DNA of 64,000 bases from assembly GCA_963764955.1 (NCBI GenBank), contig CAVXVE010000030.1, positions 1 through 64,000 of the forward strand, read 5' to 3'. Position numbers and translations under genes: made by a program. Below, piece after piece: positions 45,413-54,713 of the stretch; within the stretch, counting starts at the first letter, position 1, and every line of letters begins with the position of its first letter. The notes under the pieces were generated by a model, which saw only the letters and a program-made list of their open reading frames with translations, had not been told where the DNA came from and did no database searches. Source of the stretch: Roseiarcus sp963764955 (GTDB taxonomy: Bacteria > Pseudomonadota > Alphaproteobacteria > Rhizobiales > Beijerinckiaceae).

Positions 45413-46714
45413 ATGGCCCATCGATCAGGAAGCGCGGATCTGCCGCTGCACGGCGGGCGGGTGCCTTCGTGGCTCGCGGACCGCATGACCCGCCTCGGCG
45501 CGGTCATCGCGGAGGCGATCGTCCACCATTACGGCCGCGACGAGTTGCTGCGTCGCCTTGCTCACCCGTTCTGGTTTCAGTCGTTTGGCGCGGTCATGGG
45601 CATGGACTGGCATTCCTCGGGCATCACCACGAGCGTGATCGGCGCGCTCAAGCGCGGCCTCGAGCCGCTGTCGGGCGAGCTCGGAATCCATGTCTGCGGC
45701 GGGCGCGGCAAGCAGTCGCGCAAGACGCCATCCGAACTTGCGGCGGTCGGCGAGCGGGTCGGGATCGACGGCGCCGCGCTCGCCGATGTGAGCCGGCTCG
45801 TGGCCAAGGTCGACAGCGCCGCTGTCCAGGATGCTTTCGACCTCTATCTGCACGGCTTCATCGTCACCGACGACGGCCATTGGGCGGTCGTCCAGCAAGG
45901 CATGAACGATGCGAGCCGCACCGCGCGGCGTTACCATTGGCTGTCCGAGGGTATCACCAGCTTCGTTGACGAGCCGCACGCCGCGATCGACGGAATCCAT
46001 CAGGGCGAGATCGTCAACCTGACGGACCGGCGCGCCGACGTGTCCCGTCGAGCCCAGCTGGAGCTTCTGTCTTCCCTCGGTCCCGATGGCCTCACGCGCC
46101 AGCTCGCCGCGATCGAGGCGAAACCTCGGAAGCTCGCACCCGATTCCAGGCAACTCCCCCTGCCCCATCTCGTCATGCCCGCGCATCACGATGTGCGCGC
46201 CAGCGATGTTCTCAGCCCCCGCCTGCATGCGAGCTTCACGGCGGCGGCCAATCGCGGGCCGGCGGATTTCGCCGAATTGCTTCTCGTTCCCGGCGTCGGC
46301 GCCCGCACGGTGCGAGCGCTCGCGATGGTCGCCGAAGTGATGCACGGCGCGCCCTATCGCTTCACCGATCCGGCGCGCTTCTCGTTCGCCCATGGTGGCA
46401 AGGACCGCCATCCGTTCCCCGTGCCGCTCAAGGTCTATGACGAGACGATCGCGGTCATAAAGGCCGCGGTTCATAAGGCGAAGCTCGGACAGGACGACAG
46501 GCTCGCCGCGATCGAGCGGCTCGACGACGAGGCCCGGCGGGTTGAAAGACGCGCAGCCGGGCCGCCCGTCGAGGATCTGATCGCCGAAGAGCGGCGGCTG
46601 TCGCCTTCTTTCGGCGGCCGCAGCGTCTTCGGCTGGGAGCCGGCGCCGGAGGCGTTCGGCGAACGGAAGCCGCGCATGACTTCCGCTCGCGGGCGGAATA
46701 CCCGCCTTCTCTAG
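45413..46714 (+). CDS. DUF763 domain-containing protein
   Basis: 433 residues. MAHRSGSADLPLHGGRVPSW is the typical DUF763 opening, and GIHVCGGRGKQSRKTPSEL plus HFIVTDDGHWAVVQQGMNDA-type blocks (LYLHGFIVTDDGHWAVVQQG) match the family. A helix-hairpin-helix-like LLVPGVGARTVRALAMVAEV near 290-310 suggests contact with nucleic acid. DUF763 proteins are found in archaea and scattered bacteria without assigned function. The gene stands alone after the orphan regulator. Confidence 0.8.
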   Translation: MAHRSGSADLPLHGGRVPSWLADRMTRLGAVIAEAIVHHYGRDELLRRLAHPFWFQSFGAVMGMDWHSSGITTSVIGALKRGLEPLSGELGIHVCGGRGKQSRKTPSELAAVGERVGIDGAALADVSRLVAKVDSAAVQDAFDLYLHGFIVTDDGHWAVVQQGMNDASRTARRYHWLSEGITSFVDEPHAAIDGIHQGEIVNLTDRRADVSRRAQLELLSSLGPDGLTRQLAAIEAKPRKLAPDSRQLPLPHLVMPAHHDVRASDVLSPRLHASFTAAANRGPADFAELLLVPGVGARTVRALAMVAEVMHGAPYRFTDPARFSFAHGGKDRHPFPVPLKVYDETIAVIKAAVHKAKLGQDDRLAAIERLDDEARRVERRAAGPPVEDLIAEERRLSPSFGGRSVFGWEPAPEAFGERKPRMTSARGRNTRLL

Positions 46715-47041
46715 ACGCCGTCGGCAAACCGGTCGGCGATAACGCAGCCGCGCTTCGCGCCATACCCAAGGCGCAGCTCGCCTTGCAGCGCGCTTTCGCC
46801 GGCGCTCGATTCCTACGACGGCTTCAGCACCGCATTTATGGTCCTTTTGGCGCTCAAAGCCGCCGGCGCAAGTGGGTTCTTCAGTCCCGCGCAAGCGAAC
46901 GGCTGCCCTTTCAGGGGGGCCCGCGGACTCCGGACGCCGCGTCGAGCAAAATCCAGAGTCTCAACATATGTGTCAGTTGTCATTCCACAGCGCGACAGTT
47001 TACTTCTGAGTAATAGCGAAGAGTCGCGGGAAAATACCGTG
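46715..47041. other. Intergenic stretch, no gene recognised
   Basis: An open frame runs through 46838-47098 but its front is not protein-like. Only the last codons (MKELAAAISGIDQEEGTF, 47042-47098) could be a coupled leader to the next gene. Confidence 0.35.
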
Positions 47042-47097
47042 ATGAAGGAATTGGCGGCGGCTATCAGCGGAATCGATCAAGAGGAGGGAACCTTTTG

Positions 47098-47376
47098 ATG
47101 TCTCGATCGTTCAACTTGGGGGATCGCGTAGAGGAACGCATGGCGCACATTCAGACACACGCTTGGCGCGTTGAATCGGGCGAAAGAGCATCGCAATCTT
47201 TTACGGTGCGCGGACTTGATCATGATTTTGGCTTTTCTGAAGATGACTTTGACTTTCCGCCAACCAAGTATCCCGGCCGCGAGCTGTTCACCTTCAGCCT
47301 CTTTGTCCTTCTGATCATGTCGCTTACGATCTGGGGCGGCTGGAAGCTAATTTCACTGGGGATTTCCTCGCTTTGA
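47098..47376 (+). CDS. Small single-span membrane protein
   Basis: 92 residues with GGAGGG eight bases before the ATG. A soluble acidic N-terminal part (FGFSEDDFDFPPTKYPGREL) is followed by one span (FTFSLFVLLIMSLTIWGGWK). The ATG overlaps the stop of an 18-codon frame (TGATG). Unknown family. Confidence 0.52.
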   Translation: MSRSFNLGDRVEERMAHIQTHAWRVESGERASQSFTVRGLDHDFGFSEDDFDFPPTKYPGRELFTFSLFVLLIMSLTIWGGWKLISLGISSL

Positions 47377-47869
47377 GCGTGACCGCGGCCGCTTAAGAGA
47401 CCCGCCGGGAGTCCCAATTTCGCTCCGATAAAGCCGGCGACCTTCCCCGAACGCGTCGGGGGCGAGGCTTCGGCTGGGGCCCGGATGAATTTACTTCGTT
47501 AGTCTTGTAGATTGCCTGTGAACAGGCCCCGTCAAAGACCCTTCGCCCGTTGCGGATTCATCAACGCGAGTCCCAGTCTGCGACGCTGTCGGGCTCGGCC
47601 CGGGGGACGGTCCGCCCCATCGAGCCGCGGATTGGTCATCCCAGTACGTACTCAAGCCGCGCAGGCCTTCGGTTGAGTAGCCCCGGCTTAAGGCCGATCC
47701 GTTGTTGACCGGCTGTTCGGGCTATGCTCCAAATGGCCCAAACATATGATCTTTGAGTGGAGTTCATGGGAGGAATGGCGACGAACCCCGAGCCTCGCTC
47801 GACTCGCCGTCGGCGCGCGGACGACGTGCTCGCGCCCACACCGCAGATCATTCGATAGAGCACCCCGGC
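47377..47869. other. Region upstream of the sugar operon
   Basis: No gene recognised. The operator and promoter of the operon starting at 47870 should lie in the last about 150 bases; no clear FadR-type palindrome was found by eye. Confidence 0.35.
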
Positions 47870-48646
47870 ATGACAGGACGCCTGGAAGGGAAGACAGCGG
47901 TTGTCACCGGCGCCGGCCAGGGCATCGGAGCGGCGATCGCGCGCTGCTTCGCCGCCGAAGGAGCGCGCGTCGTCGTGGCCGAGCTCAATCCCGAGACAGG
48001 CGCGGCGCTGGCGGGGGAGCTTAAAGCCGCGGGCGGGAGCGCGCTTTTCGCGCCAACGGACGTAACGGATCCCGCTTCGGTCGCCGCGATGCGCGACACG
48101 ACCCGCGCCACGTTTGGAACGCCTGACGTTCTCGTCAACAACGCCGGCGTCAATGTCTTTCGCGATCCTCTCGCAATGAGCGATCAGGATTGGGATCGCT
48201 GCATGTCCGTCGATCTCGAAGGCGTCTGGCGTTGTACGCGCGAATTTCTGCCGGGAATGATCGAGGCGGGCCGCGGATCGATCGTGAATATCGCCTCGGC
48301 CCACGCTTTCCAGATCATCCCGGGGTGCTTCCCCTACCCGGTCGCGAAACACGCGGTCGTGGGACTGACGCGCGCGCTCGCGATCGAATATGCGGCGCGC
48401 GGCATTCGCGTCAACGCAATCGCGCCGGGCTATATCGAGACGCCGATTGCAACCGAATATTGGAACACGTTTCCAGACCCGGAACTGGAGCGCAAGCGCG
48501 CCTGCGAGCTGCATCCGCCGAAGCGCATCGGGCGACCTGAGGAGGTTGGCTGGACCGCGGTTTTTCTCGCCTCCGACGAGGCGCCGTTCATCAACGCCGC
48601 CACCATCGTCATCGACGGAGGCCGGTCGGTACTCTATCACGACTGA
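47870..48646 (+). CDS. SDR family sugar dehydrogenase (putative)
   Basis: 258 residues. TGAGQGIG at 13-20 binds NAD(P), NNAG is at about 90, and YPVAK near 156-160 is the catalytic pair. The block SIVNIASAHAFQIIPGCFPY matches SDRs that oxidise free sugars or sugar acids. First gene of an operon with an AraFGH-like importer and a sugar-acid dehydratase, so oxidation of an aldose to its lactone (galactose-, arabinose- or fucose-type) is the likely job. Start ATG 47870 gives the usual N-terminus. Confidence 0.8.
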   Translation: MTGRLEGKTAVVTGAGQGIGAAIARCFAAEGARVVVAELNPETGAALAGELKAAGGSALFAPTDVTDPASVAAMRDTTRATFGTPDVLVNNAGVNVFRDPLAMSDQDWDRCMSVDLEGVWRCTREFLPGMIEAGRGSIVNIASAHAFQIIPGCFPYPVAKHAVVGLTRALAIEYAARGIRVNAIAPGYIETPIATEYWNTFPDPELERKRACELHPPKRIGRPEEVGWTAVFLASDEAPFINAATIVIDGGRSVLYHD

Positions 48647-48691
48647 CATGCAACGCGTTCGACCGGAAAAGGTCGTTCAAACAGGGAGGAA

Positions 48692-49687
48692 ATGATGAGG
48701 CAGAAATCATCCGTCGGCGTCGCCGTGGCGCTGGCGTTCGCAGGCGCGATCGCCGCTTCGGCGGCGGCGAGAGCTGACGGCGTCAAGATGGGCTACATCA
48801 ACAAGATGGGCGAGCATCCGTGGTTCGTCGCTGAAGTCGCCGGCGCCAAGGCCGAAGCCGGCAAGCTTGGCGTGAACCTCATGACTCAGGATGTTCAGTT
48901 CGACGCCAACCTGGCGCTCACCACCTTCGATACGATGGTTGGCGACGGCGTCAAAGCGATCGCCATCGTCGTCCCGGACAAAGCGCTGGGCCCCGTTGTC
49001 GCGGAGAAGGCGCAGAAAGCCGGCATCCGGCTGATCGCCGTCGACGACGACATCTACACCAGCGACAAGAAGATGGTGCCCTATGTGGGCATGAACGCCG
49101 AGACCATCGGCCGCCAGGTAGGGTCCGAGCTGGCCAAGCTCTACAAGGCCCAGGGCTGGGACAAGTTCACGGACGTCCGCATCGGCAGCATCGAGGATCA
49201 GAAGGCCGACACCTGCATGCGCCGCAACCGCGGCGCCGAGGCGGCCTTCCTCGAGGCCGTGCCGTCGTTCGACAAGGCCAATATCGTGCGCATTCCTTAC
49301 GACAATCACATGGAGAGCGCGGTCACGGCGGTGACGACCACGCTGACCGCCCATCCGGAGGCCAAGCACTGGATCTTCTACTCGTGCAACGACGACGGCG
49401 TGCTGGGCGGGGTGCGCGCGACCGAGAATCAGGGGTTTCCGGCGAGCGACGTGATCGGCATCGGCATCGACGGCAGCCGCGCCTGCGACGCATTCGGTTC
49501 GGGCAAGCCGACCGGGTTCCGCGGGACGATGTATATCGACTCGGCCAAGGAGGGCGCGCAGGCGATTCAGCTGCTCTACGCTTCGGTCAAGAACGATACG
49601 GCGCTCCCGACGACGACCTATGTCAACGCCGACCTGATCACGGCCGACACCTTCCCGTCCTACAAGGACAAGCTGTGTCACAAGTAG
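48692..49687 (+). CDS. Sugar ABC transporter substrate-binding protein, AraF-like
   Basis: 331 residues; GGAGG precedes a double ATG. Signal peptide VGVAVALAFAGAIAASAAAR. The mature protein is a type I periplasmic-binding fold. The C-terminal half closely recalls E. coli AraF: KHWIFYSCNDDGVLGGVRAT, then ENQGFPASDVIGIGIDG. It should capture L-arabinose, D-galactose or a similar sugar. It overlaps the ATPase gene start by 13 bases. Confidence 0.86.
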   Translation: MMRQKSSVGVAVALAFAGAIAASAAARADGVKMGYINKMGEHPWFVAEVAGAKAEAGKLGVNLMTQDVQFDANLALTTFDTMVGDGVKAIAIVVPDKALGPVVAEKAQKAGIRLIAVDDDIYTSDKKMVPYVGMNAETIGRQVGSELAKLYKAQGWDKFTDVRIGSIEDQKADTCMRRNRGAEAAFLEAVPSFDKANIVRIPYDNHMESAVTAVTTTLTAHPEAKHWIFYSCNDDGVLGGVRATENQGFPASDVIGIGIDGSRACDAFGSGKPTGFRGTMYIDSAKEGAQAIQLLYASVKNDTALPTTTYVNADLITADTFPSYKDKLCHK

Positions 49688-51282
49688 GCCCGACGGAGCG
49701 GCGTGGCGACGCGCCGCGCCGCGATCCTGGCGATCAAGGCGAGAGCGGCGCCGCTGCGCAATCGGCGCCCGCTCTGGCTGCGCTCGGCGTCTCGAAGCGT
49801 TTCGGCGTGGTCCGCGCGCTCGACGACGTGACGCTGGCTGCGCCTCCGGGCCAGGTTCTCGCCCTGGTAGGCGAGAACGGCGCCGGCAAGTCCACCCTCG
49901 TTCGCATCTTCGAGGGCGTCTATCGGCCCGACCAGGGGACGCTCGCGGCGGGCGGCGTTCAGCAGACGCTTCGCTCGCCCGCCGACGCCCATGCGCTTGG
50001 AATCCGGGTCATTCATCAGGAGCCGGACATCATTCCCGATCTCACGATCGCGGAGAACCTGTTCCTCGGCGATTTTCGCCGCACCCGCGGGCTATTCCTC
50101 GATCGCGCCGACCTCGCGCGTCGCACTCGGAGCCTGCTCGCCGAATTCGGCCTCGAGACCGACCTTACCCCTTGGACCCGCGCCGGCGACCTCAGCCCGG
50201 CTCAGCGACAGCTCATGGAGATCATGCGCGCGCTTCGCCGGGGCCTGAAAGTGCTGGCGCTCGACGAACCCACCTCGTCGCTGACGGAGGACGAGGCGCA
50301 GCGCCTGTTCCGCGTGGTGCGGCGCTTGAGGGACGACGGCGTCGCGATCCTCTACATCTCCCATCGGATGCGCGAGGTTCGCGACCTGGCGGACCGCATC
50401 GCGGTCTTGCGCGACGGCCGCCTTGTCGACGAACGGCCGACCGCCGAGTTTCCCGAGGCTGAAATCGTTCAGGCGATGGTCGGGCGACCGATATCGGATC
50501 TCTACGAACGCAGCGCGCGCCGCTTCGGCGAGGTCGCTCTTTCGGTGCAGGGCCTGACCACAGCGCGCGTCCATGATGTCAGTTTCGAGGTCCGCTCAGG
50601 CGAGGTCGTCGGCCTCGCGGGGCTCATCGGCGCGGGCCGCTCGGAATTGGCGGAGGCGATATTCGGCTACGATCGCATGCTCGCCGGCTCTGTCGCGGTG
50701 GCTGGGCGGCCGGTGCGGCTGCGGAGCCCGGCGGACGCCATCGCCGCCGGCGTGGGCTTTGCGCCCGAGGATCGCAAGTCTCAGGCGCTGCTCTTGCTGC
50801 GCAGCGTCAAGGACAATATCTCGCTCGCTATTCCCGACCTCATCAGTCGACTGAACTTCGTCAATGAAGGCGACGAACGGCGCATCGCAGGCGCGCTCGT
50901 CGACCGGCTTCGCATCAGAACGCCGAGCCTCGACGCGTCGGTGGCCAATCTGTCCGGCGGCAATCAGCAGAAGGTCGTGCTCGGACGTTGGCTGGCGCGC
51001 CGTCCCAAGGTGCTGATCCTCGACGAGCCGACGCGCGGCGTCGACGTCGGCGCCAAGGCGGAAATTTATCGCCTCATCGCCGAACTCGCGGCGGAAGGAA
51101 TCGCGCTCTTGGTGATTTCCTCGGAGATGCCGGAGCTGCTCGGGCTTGCCGACCGGATCCTGGTGATGGCCGGCGGCCGCGTTGTCGCGGAGATGCCGCG
51201 CGAAGAGGCGAGCGAGGAGCAAATCCTGGGCCTCGCGATGGCGGACAATCTCACTCAAAGCACCGCGGCGACGGCGCAATGA
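49675..51282 (+). CDS. Sugar ABC transporter ATP-binding protein, AraG-like
   Basis: 535 residues with two fused ABC domains. The first has GENGAGKSTLVRIFEGVYRP, signature DLSPAQRQLMEIMRAL and LALDEPTSSLTE. The second has the usual degenerate P-loop GLIGAGRSELAEAIFG, with NLSGGNQQKVVLGRWLARRP and LILDEPTRGVDVG. This is the layout of RbsA/AraG/XylG. The GTG start overlaps the end of the binding-protein gene, with AAGGA seven bases upstream. The end overlaps the permease ATG (ATGA). Confidence 0.92.
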   Translation: MSQVGPTERRGDAPRRDPGDQGESGAAAQSAPALAALGVSKRFGVVRALDDVTLAAPPGQVLALVGENGAGKSTLVRIFEGVYRPDQGTLAAGGVQQTLRSPADAHALGIRVIHQEPDIIPDLTIAENLFLGDFRRTRGLFLDRADLARRTRSLLAEFGLETDLTPWTRAGDLSPAQRQLMEIMRALRRGLKVLALDEPTSSLTEDEAQRLFRVVRRLRDDGVAILYISHRMREVRDLADRIAVLRDGRLVDERPTAEFPEAEIVQAMVGRPISDLYERSARRFGEVALSVQGLTTARVHDVSFEVRSGEVVGLAGLIGAGRSELAEAIFGYDRMLAGSVAVAGRPVRLRSPADAIAAGVGFAPEDRKSQALLLLRSVKDNISLAIPDLISRLNFVNEGDERRIAGALVDRLRIRTPSLDASVANLSGGNQQKVVLGRWLARRPKVLILDEPTRGVDVGAKAEIYRLIAELAAEGIALLVISSEMPELLGLADRILVMAGGRVVAEMPREEASEEQILGLAMADNLTQSTAATAQ

Positions 51283-52292
51283 CCGAGCTGAAAATCGAGA
51301 GAGCGTCCGCCGCGACGGACCGTCCCGTGCGCCGCTCAGGTCTTGGCGGCGTGATCGAGCGCGTCGGCACCCATAATTTCAGTCTTCTCATCGCTCTCGC
51401 CGCGCTGATCGCGATCTTCGGCTTTTTGCGCCCGGACGTCTTCTTCCTCTTGCGCAACATCCTCAATATCGGTCAGGCGATCGCCATCCTCGGAATTCTG
51501 GCCACCGCGCAGACGATCGTGATCATCTCGGGCGGACTCGATATTTCGGTCGGGGCCGTGGTCGGCTTGTCGACGGTCTGCATTGCGCTCGCGGTCGGAT
51601 GGACCGGCTCCCCTGCCCTCAGTATCCTTTTCGGTGTGGTGGTCGGAGCGATCGCCGGCGCCGTCAACGGACTGATCATCACGGTCGGACGCATCAACGC
51701 CGTCATCGCCACCCTCGGCACGATGGCCGTGTTCCGCGGCGTCGCGTTCATCATCTCGAACGGCCAGTCGATCAGCATTTTCGATCCTGCCTTTCGCTTC
51801 ATCGGCGACGGCAAAATCCTCGGCGTGCCGGTCACGATTCTGGTGCTCGTCCTCGTCGTCGCGATCTTCTTCGTGCTGATGCGCTACACCATCACCGGCC
51901 GCAACATCTATGCCATCGGCGGCAATCCGGTCGTCGCGCGTCTCGCGGGCCTCAACGTGCGCGCCTATCAGATCGGCATCTACACCTTGAGCGGCGCGAC
52001 TGCGGGCTTGGCGGGAATGTTGCTCGCCGCCCGGACCGGATCGGGACAGCCGATTTCGGGGTCGGAGGGCCTCGAGCTGGAAGCCATCACCGCGGCGGTG
52101 CTCGGGGGATGCGCGCTGACCGGCGGCAAGGGGACGATCATCGGCGGGCTGCTCGGCGTCCTCATCATCGGCGTCCTGGACAATGGCCTGATCCTGACCA
52201 GCGTGCCCACGTTCTTTCAGATGGTGGCGAAAGGCGTGCTGTTGATCGCGGCGGTGATCATCGCCGAGCAGCAGGCTCGGCGATACGGGTAA
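51279..52292 (+). CDS. Sugar ABC transporter permease, AraH/RbsC-like
   Basis: 337 residues, eight to ten spans. FLLRNILNIGQAIAILGILA, then TAQTIVIISGGLDISVGAVV and NAVIATLGTMAVFRGVAFII are family-typical, as is the loop AIGGNPVVARLAGLNVRAYQ that meets the ATPase. With the two preceding genes it completes the importer, functioning as a homodimer. Confidence 0.92.
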   Translation: MTELKIERASAATDRPVRRSGLGGVIERVGTHNFSLLIALAALIAIFGFLRPDVFFLLRNILNIGQAIAILGILATAQTIVIISGGLDISVGAVVGLSTVCIALAVGWTGSPALSILFGVVVGAIAGAVNGLIITVGRINAVIATLGTMAVFRGVAFIISNGQSISIFDPAFRFIGDGKILGVPVTILVLVLVVAIFFVLMRYTITGRNIYAIGGNPVVARLAGLNVRAYQIGIYTLSGATAGLAGMLLAARTGSGQPISGSEGLELEAITAAVLGGCALTGGKGTIIGGLLGVLIIGVLDNGLILTSVPTFFQMVAKGVLLIAAVIIAEQQARRYG

Positions 52293-52356
52293 TGCGTGGC
52301 GCCCGAGGGGGACAGGCGAGCGCCTGCGGCGCCGTCGCGGCGGGGGGAGTTTCGGG

Positions 52357-53529
52357 TTGAAGATCATCAGCATTCGCTCAGTCATCGTGCATGCGGAGAT
52401 GCGCAACTGGATTTTCGTCCGCGTCGAGACCGACCAGGACGGCTTGTTCGGATGGGGCGAAGCGACGCTCGAGTGGAAAACGCGCGCGGTCGCAGGCGCG
52501 ATCGAGGATCTTGCGCCCCTCGTGATCGGACGCGATCCGCGCGACATCGAGAAGCTCGTCAAGATCATGAAGAAGCACAGCTTCTGGCGCCTCGGCGTCA
52601 TCGGCATGAGCGCCATCTCTGGAATCGAGATTGCGCTCTGGGATATCCTGGGCAAGTCGCTTTCGGTTCCGGTGTGGAGGCTGCTCGGCGGCCGCGTGCG
52701 CGACCGCGTGCGGGTCTATACCCATCTCGGCCTCGGCGACATGCGGGCGGTCTATGAGACCGAGTCGGCGAACCAGCTCACCGAACGCGCGCATGACGTT
52801 CTCGCGCGCGGCTATCGTGCGATGAAAGTCGTCATCATTCCTTATACCCACTATAGCGCCCTCCTGACGCAGGTGGACCGCACCGCGCGCATGATGGCCG
52901 CGTTGCGCGACGCGGTGGGGCCGGACATCGAGATCATGGTCGACTTCCACGGACGGCCTGCTTCCGCCAGCGCGGCGCTCGCCCATATCGACGCTATCGA
53001 GCCGGCGCGGCCGATGTTCGTCGAGGAGGTGCTGCCGCCTGGCGATTCTCTCGGGCTTCGCGAGGTCGCCTCGAAAACGAGTGTTCCGATCGCCACCGGC
53101 GAACGTCTCATCGATCTCGCCGAATTCGACGAATTGTTTCGCAGCCGCGCCGTCAGCATCGCGCAGCCCGACATCTGCCATTGCGGTGGCTTGTGGGAGA
53201 CCAAGAAAATCGCCGCGATGGCCGAGGCCGCGGGCATCGGCGTCGCTCCGCACAATCCGATCGGCCCGATCGCCGGCGTCGCCGCGCTGCACTTCGCCGT
53301 GTCGACGTCGAACCATGTGATCCAGGAGGAAATGGTCGGCGCTGTTCCCTGGTATTTCGATGTCGTGCATGGGCCGATCGAGATGGTCGACGGCTTCTGG
53401 CAGGTTCCGACCAAGCCTGGACTCGGGATCGAAGTGGACATGAAGGAATGCGCGCGCCATCCCTTCGCGCCGGAAACGCCGCATACGCTAAACGCCGTCC
53501 TCGACGACGGCACGATCGCGGACTGGTAG
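52357..53529 (+). CDS. Mandelate racemase/enolase-superfamily sugar-acid dehydratase (galactonate dehydratase-like)
   Basis: 390 residues from a TTG with GGGGGAG upstream. The lid domain has FGWGEATLEWKTRAVAGAIE. The barrel supplies metal ligands in IMVDFHGRPAS, FVEEVLPPGD and ATGERL, and the catalytic His in APHNPIGPIAGVAALHFAVS. Sequence layout is nearest to D-galactonate dehydratases (DgoD type). The reaction would turn the sugar acid made by the SDR into a 2-keto-3-deoxy acid. The next enzymes (kinase or aldolase) are not in the window. Confidence 0.85.
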   Translation: MKIISIRSVIVHAEMRNWIFVRVETDQDGLFGWGEATLEWKTRAVAGAIEDLAPLVIGRDPRDIEKLVKIMKKHSFWRLGVIGMSAISGIEIALWDILGKSLSVPVWRLLGGRVRDRVRVYTHLGLGDMRAVYETESANQLTERAHDVLARGYRAMKVVIIPYTHYSALLTQVDRTARMMAALRDAVGPDIEIMVDFHGRPASASAALAHIDAIEPARPMFVEEVLPPGDSLGLREVASKTSVPIATGERLIDLAEFDELFRSRAVSIAQPDICHCGGLWETKKIAAMAEAAGIGVAPHNPIGPIAGVAALHFAVSTSNHVIQEEMVGAVPWYFDVVHGPIEMVDGFWQVPTKPGLGIEVDMKECARHPFAPETPHTLNAVLDDGTIADW

Positions 53530-53533
53530 CGGC

Positions 53534-54409
53534 ATGGCGGCGACCGTAAGAGCCAATCGCGCGTCCAAAGGGAAAATGGTCGCGGCGAAGCTCAGCGTCA
53601 TGGGCGACGCGGCGAGGTCTCACGAGGGCAAAATCCACGGGTCCGTCGTCGAAGCGATCGGACGATGGATCCTCGGCGGAACATACGCTCCCAACGACCT
53701 GTTGCCTCGGGAGGACGATCTCGCGGTTGAGCTCGGCGTCAGCCGCACCTCCATTCGCGAAGCGGTCAAGGTGCTGTCGGCCAAGGGGCTCTTGCAGGCG
53801 AGGCGGCGCGTCGGCGTGCGGGTCCGCGACCGGAACGACTGGAATCTGCTCGATCCTCAAGTGCTCTCGTGGCATCCCGACGTGGGGCGCGACGAAACGT
53901 TGATCACCAGCCTGATCGAGGCGCGGCGGATCATCGAGCCTGCGGCCGCGGCGCTGGCCGCCCAACGCGCGACCGCCGCGGATCTCGCGCATATCGAGCA
54001 GGCCTATCTGGGAATGGAGCGTAATCTTCGAACTAATCTGGAAGCGTGCTGCGAGGCGGATCTCGAATTCCACGTCAGTGTCGTCGCCGCCAGTCACAAC
54101 GTCGTCCTCAAGGGCTTGACCGGGACGATCGAGGCTGCGCTGCGGGCGACCTTCGCCATCACCAACCGGCGGCTGGCCTCCGCCCAGTCTCGCGCGCTCT
54201 CGGCCCATCGGGCGGTGCTCGAGTGCGTCCGGATGCGCGACGCCGATGGCGCCCGCGCGGCGACCGTCGCATTGCTCGCAATCGCGGCGCGTGATCTGGA
54301 CGCCAAACTGATCCGTGCGCATGTCAGCGCGCCGGGTCCGGCGACAAGTCGAAAGGTTCCGACTACCCGGATGGTGGCCGCCGCTCGCGGCGCCGCCCTC
54401 CCCGACTGA
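53534..54409 (+). CDS. GntR/FadR family transcriptional regulator (DgoR-like)
   Basis: 291 residues. The winged HTH is AIGRWILGGTYAPNDLLPRE with VSRTSIREAVKVLSAKGLLQ. The FCD effector domain has metal-type residues in EADLEFHVSVVAAS and AHRAVLECVRMRDA. It follows the dehydratase by four bases and so is the last gene of the operon, the usual position for an autoregulating sugar-acid repressor. A later ATG at 53576 has a better ribosome site (AAAGGGA). Confidence 0.85.
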   Translation: MAATVRANRASKGKMVAAKLSVMGDAARSHEGKIHGSVVEAIGRWILGGTYAPNDLLPREDDLAVELGVSRTSIREAVKVLSAKGLLQARRRVGVRVRDRNDWNLLDPQVLSWHPDVGRDETLITSLIEARRIIEPAAAALAAQRATAADLAHIEQAYLGMERNLRTNLEACCEADLEFHVSVVAASHNVVLKGLTGTIEAALRATFAITNRRLASAQSRALSAHRAVLECVRMRDADGARAATVALLAIAARDLDAKLIRAHVSAPGPATSRKVPTTRMVAAARGAALPD

Positions 54410-54611
54410 GCCATTCCTTCCGCCAGCGCTCGTCGTGAAAATTCTTGCACAATTCGGAAATCAAGGATACACTTTGCTATTGGTCGTAAAATCCGGAAGC
54501 GTGAGAGGCGACAGGCATGGAAAAGTCGCCTGAAACAGACCGCAAAGGAGCGCCTGAGACATTTCGCGCACAACCTGAGACGCGGGCCGAAATTTTTTAT
54601 TTGAATCGCTT

Positions 54612-54638
54612 GTAACCCATTGAAAAAGTCTCGTTTCG
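54612..54638. repeat. Short repeat shared with 25682-25707
   Basis: GTAACCCATTGAAAAA followed by GTCTCGTTTCG; five As against four in the other copy. It directly precedes the hairpin and direct repeats at 54643. Confidence 0.6.
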
Positions 54639-54642
54639 AAAA

Positions 54643-54713
54643 AATAAACGCTAGTAAATTGGAGTCAATTTACTAGCGTTTATTAGCGTTTACGAGCGTT
54701 TATTGGCGTTTGT
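54643..54713. repeat. Perfect 19-bp hairpin followed by 10-bp-phased direct repeats
   Basis: AATAAACGCTAGTAAATTG (54643-54661) pairs perfectly with its reverse complement at 54666-54684 around the loop GAGT. The right arm starts a ladder of (A/G)GCGTTT at 54675, 54685, 54695 and 54705, exactly 10 bases apart, one helical turn. The AT-rich block stands out from its GC-rich setting. It overlaps the 3' end of the epimerase gene. It could be a protein-binding array (integrase arm sites or an operator) or act as a terminator. Confidence 0.85.

Noticed and set aside
49384..49674. Extended N-terminus of the AraG-like ATPase
   Set aside because: The open frame continues upstream, but it overlaps the binding-protein gene. 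The GTG at 49675 has AAGGA at good distance.
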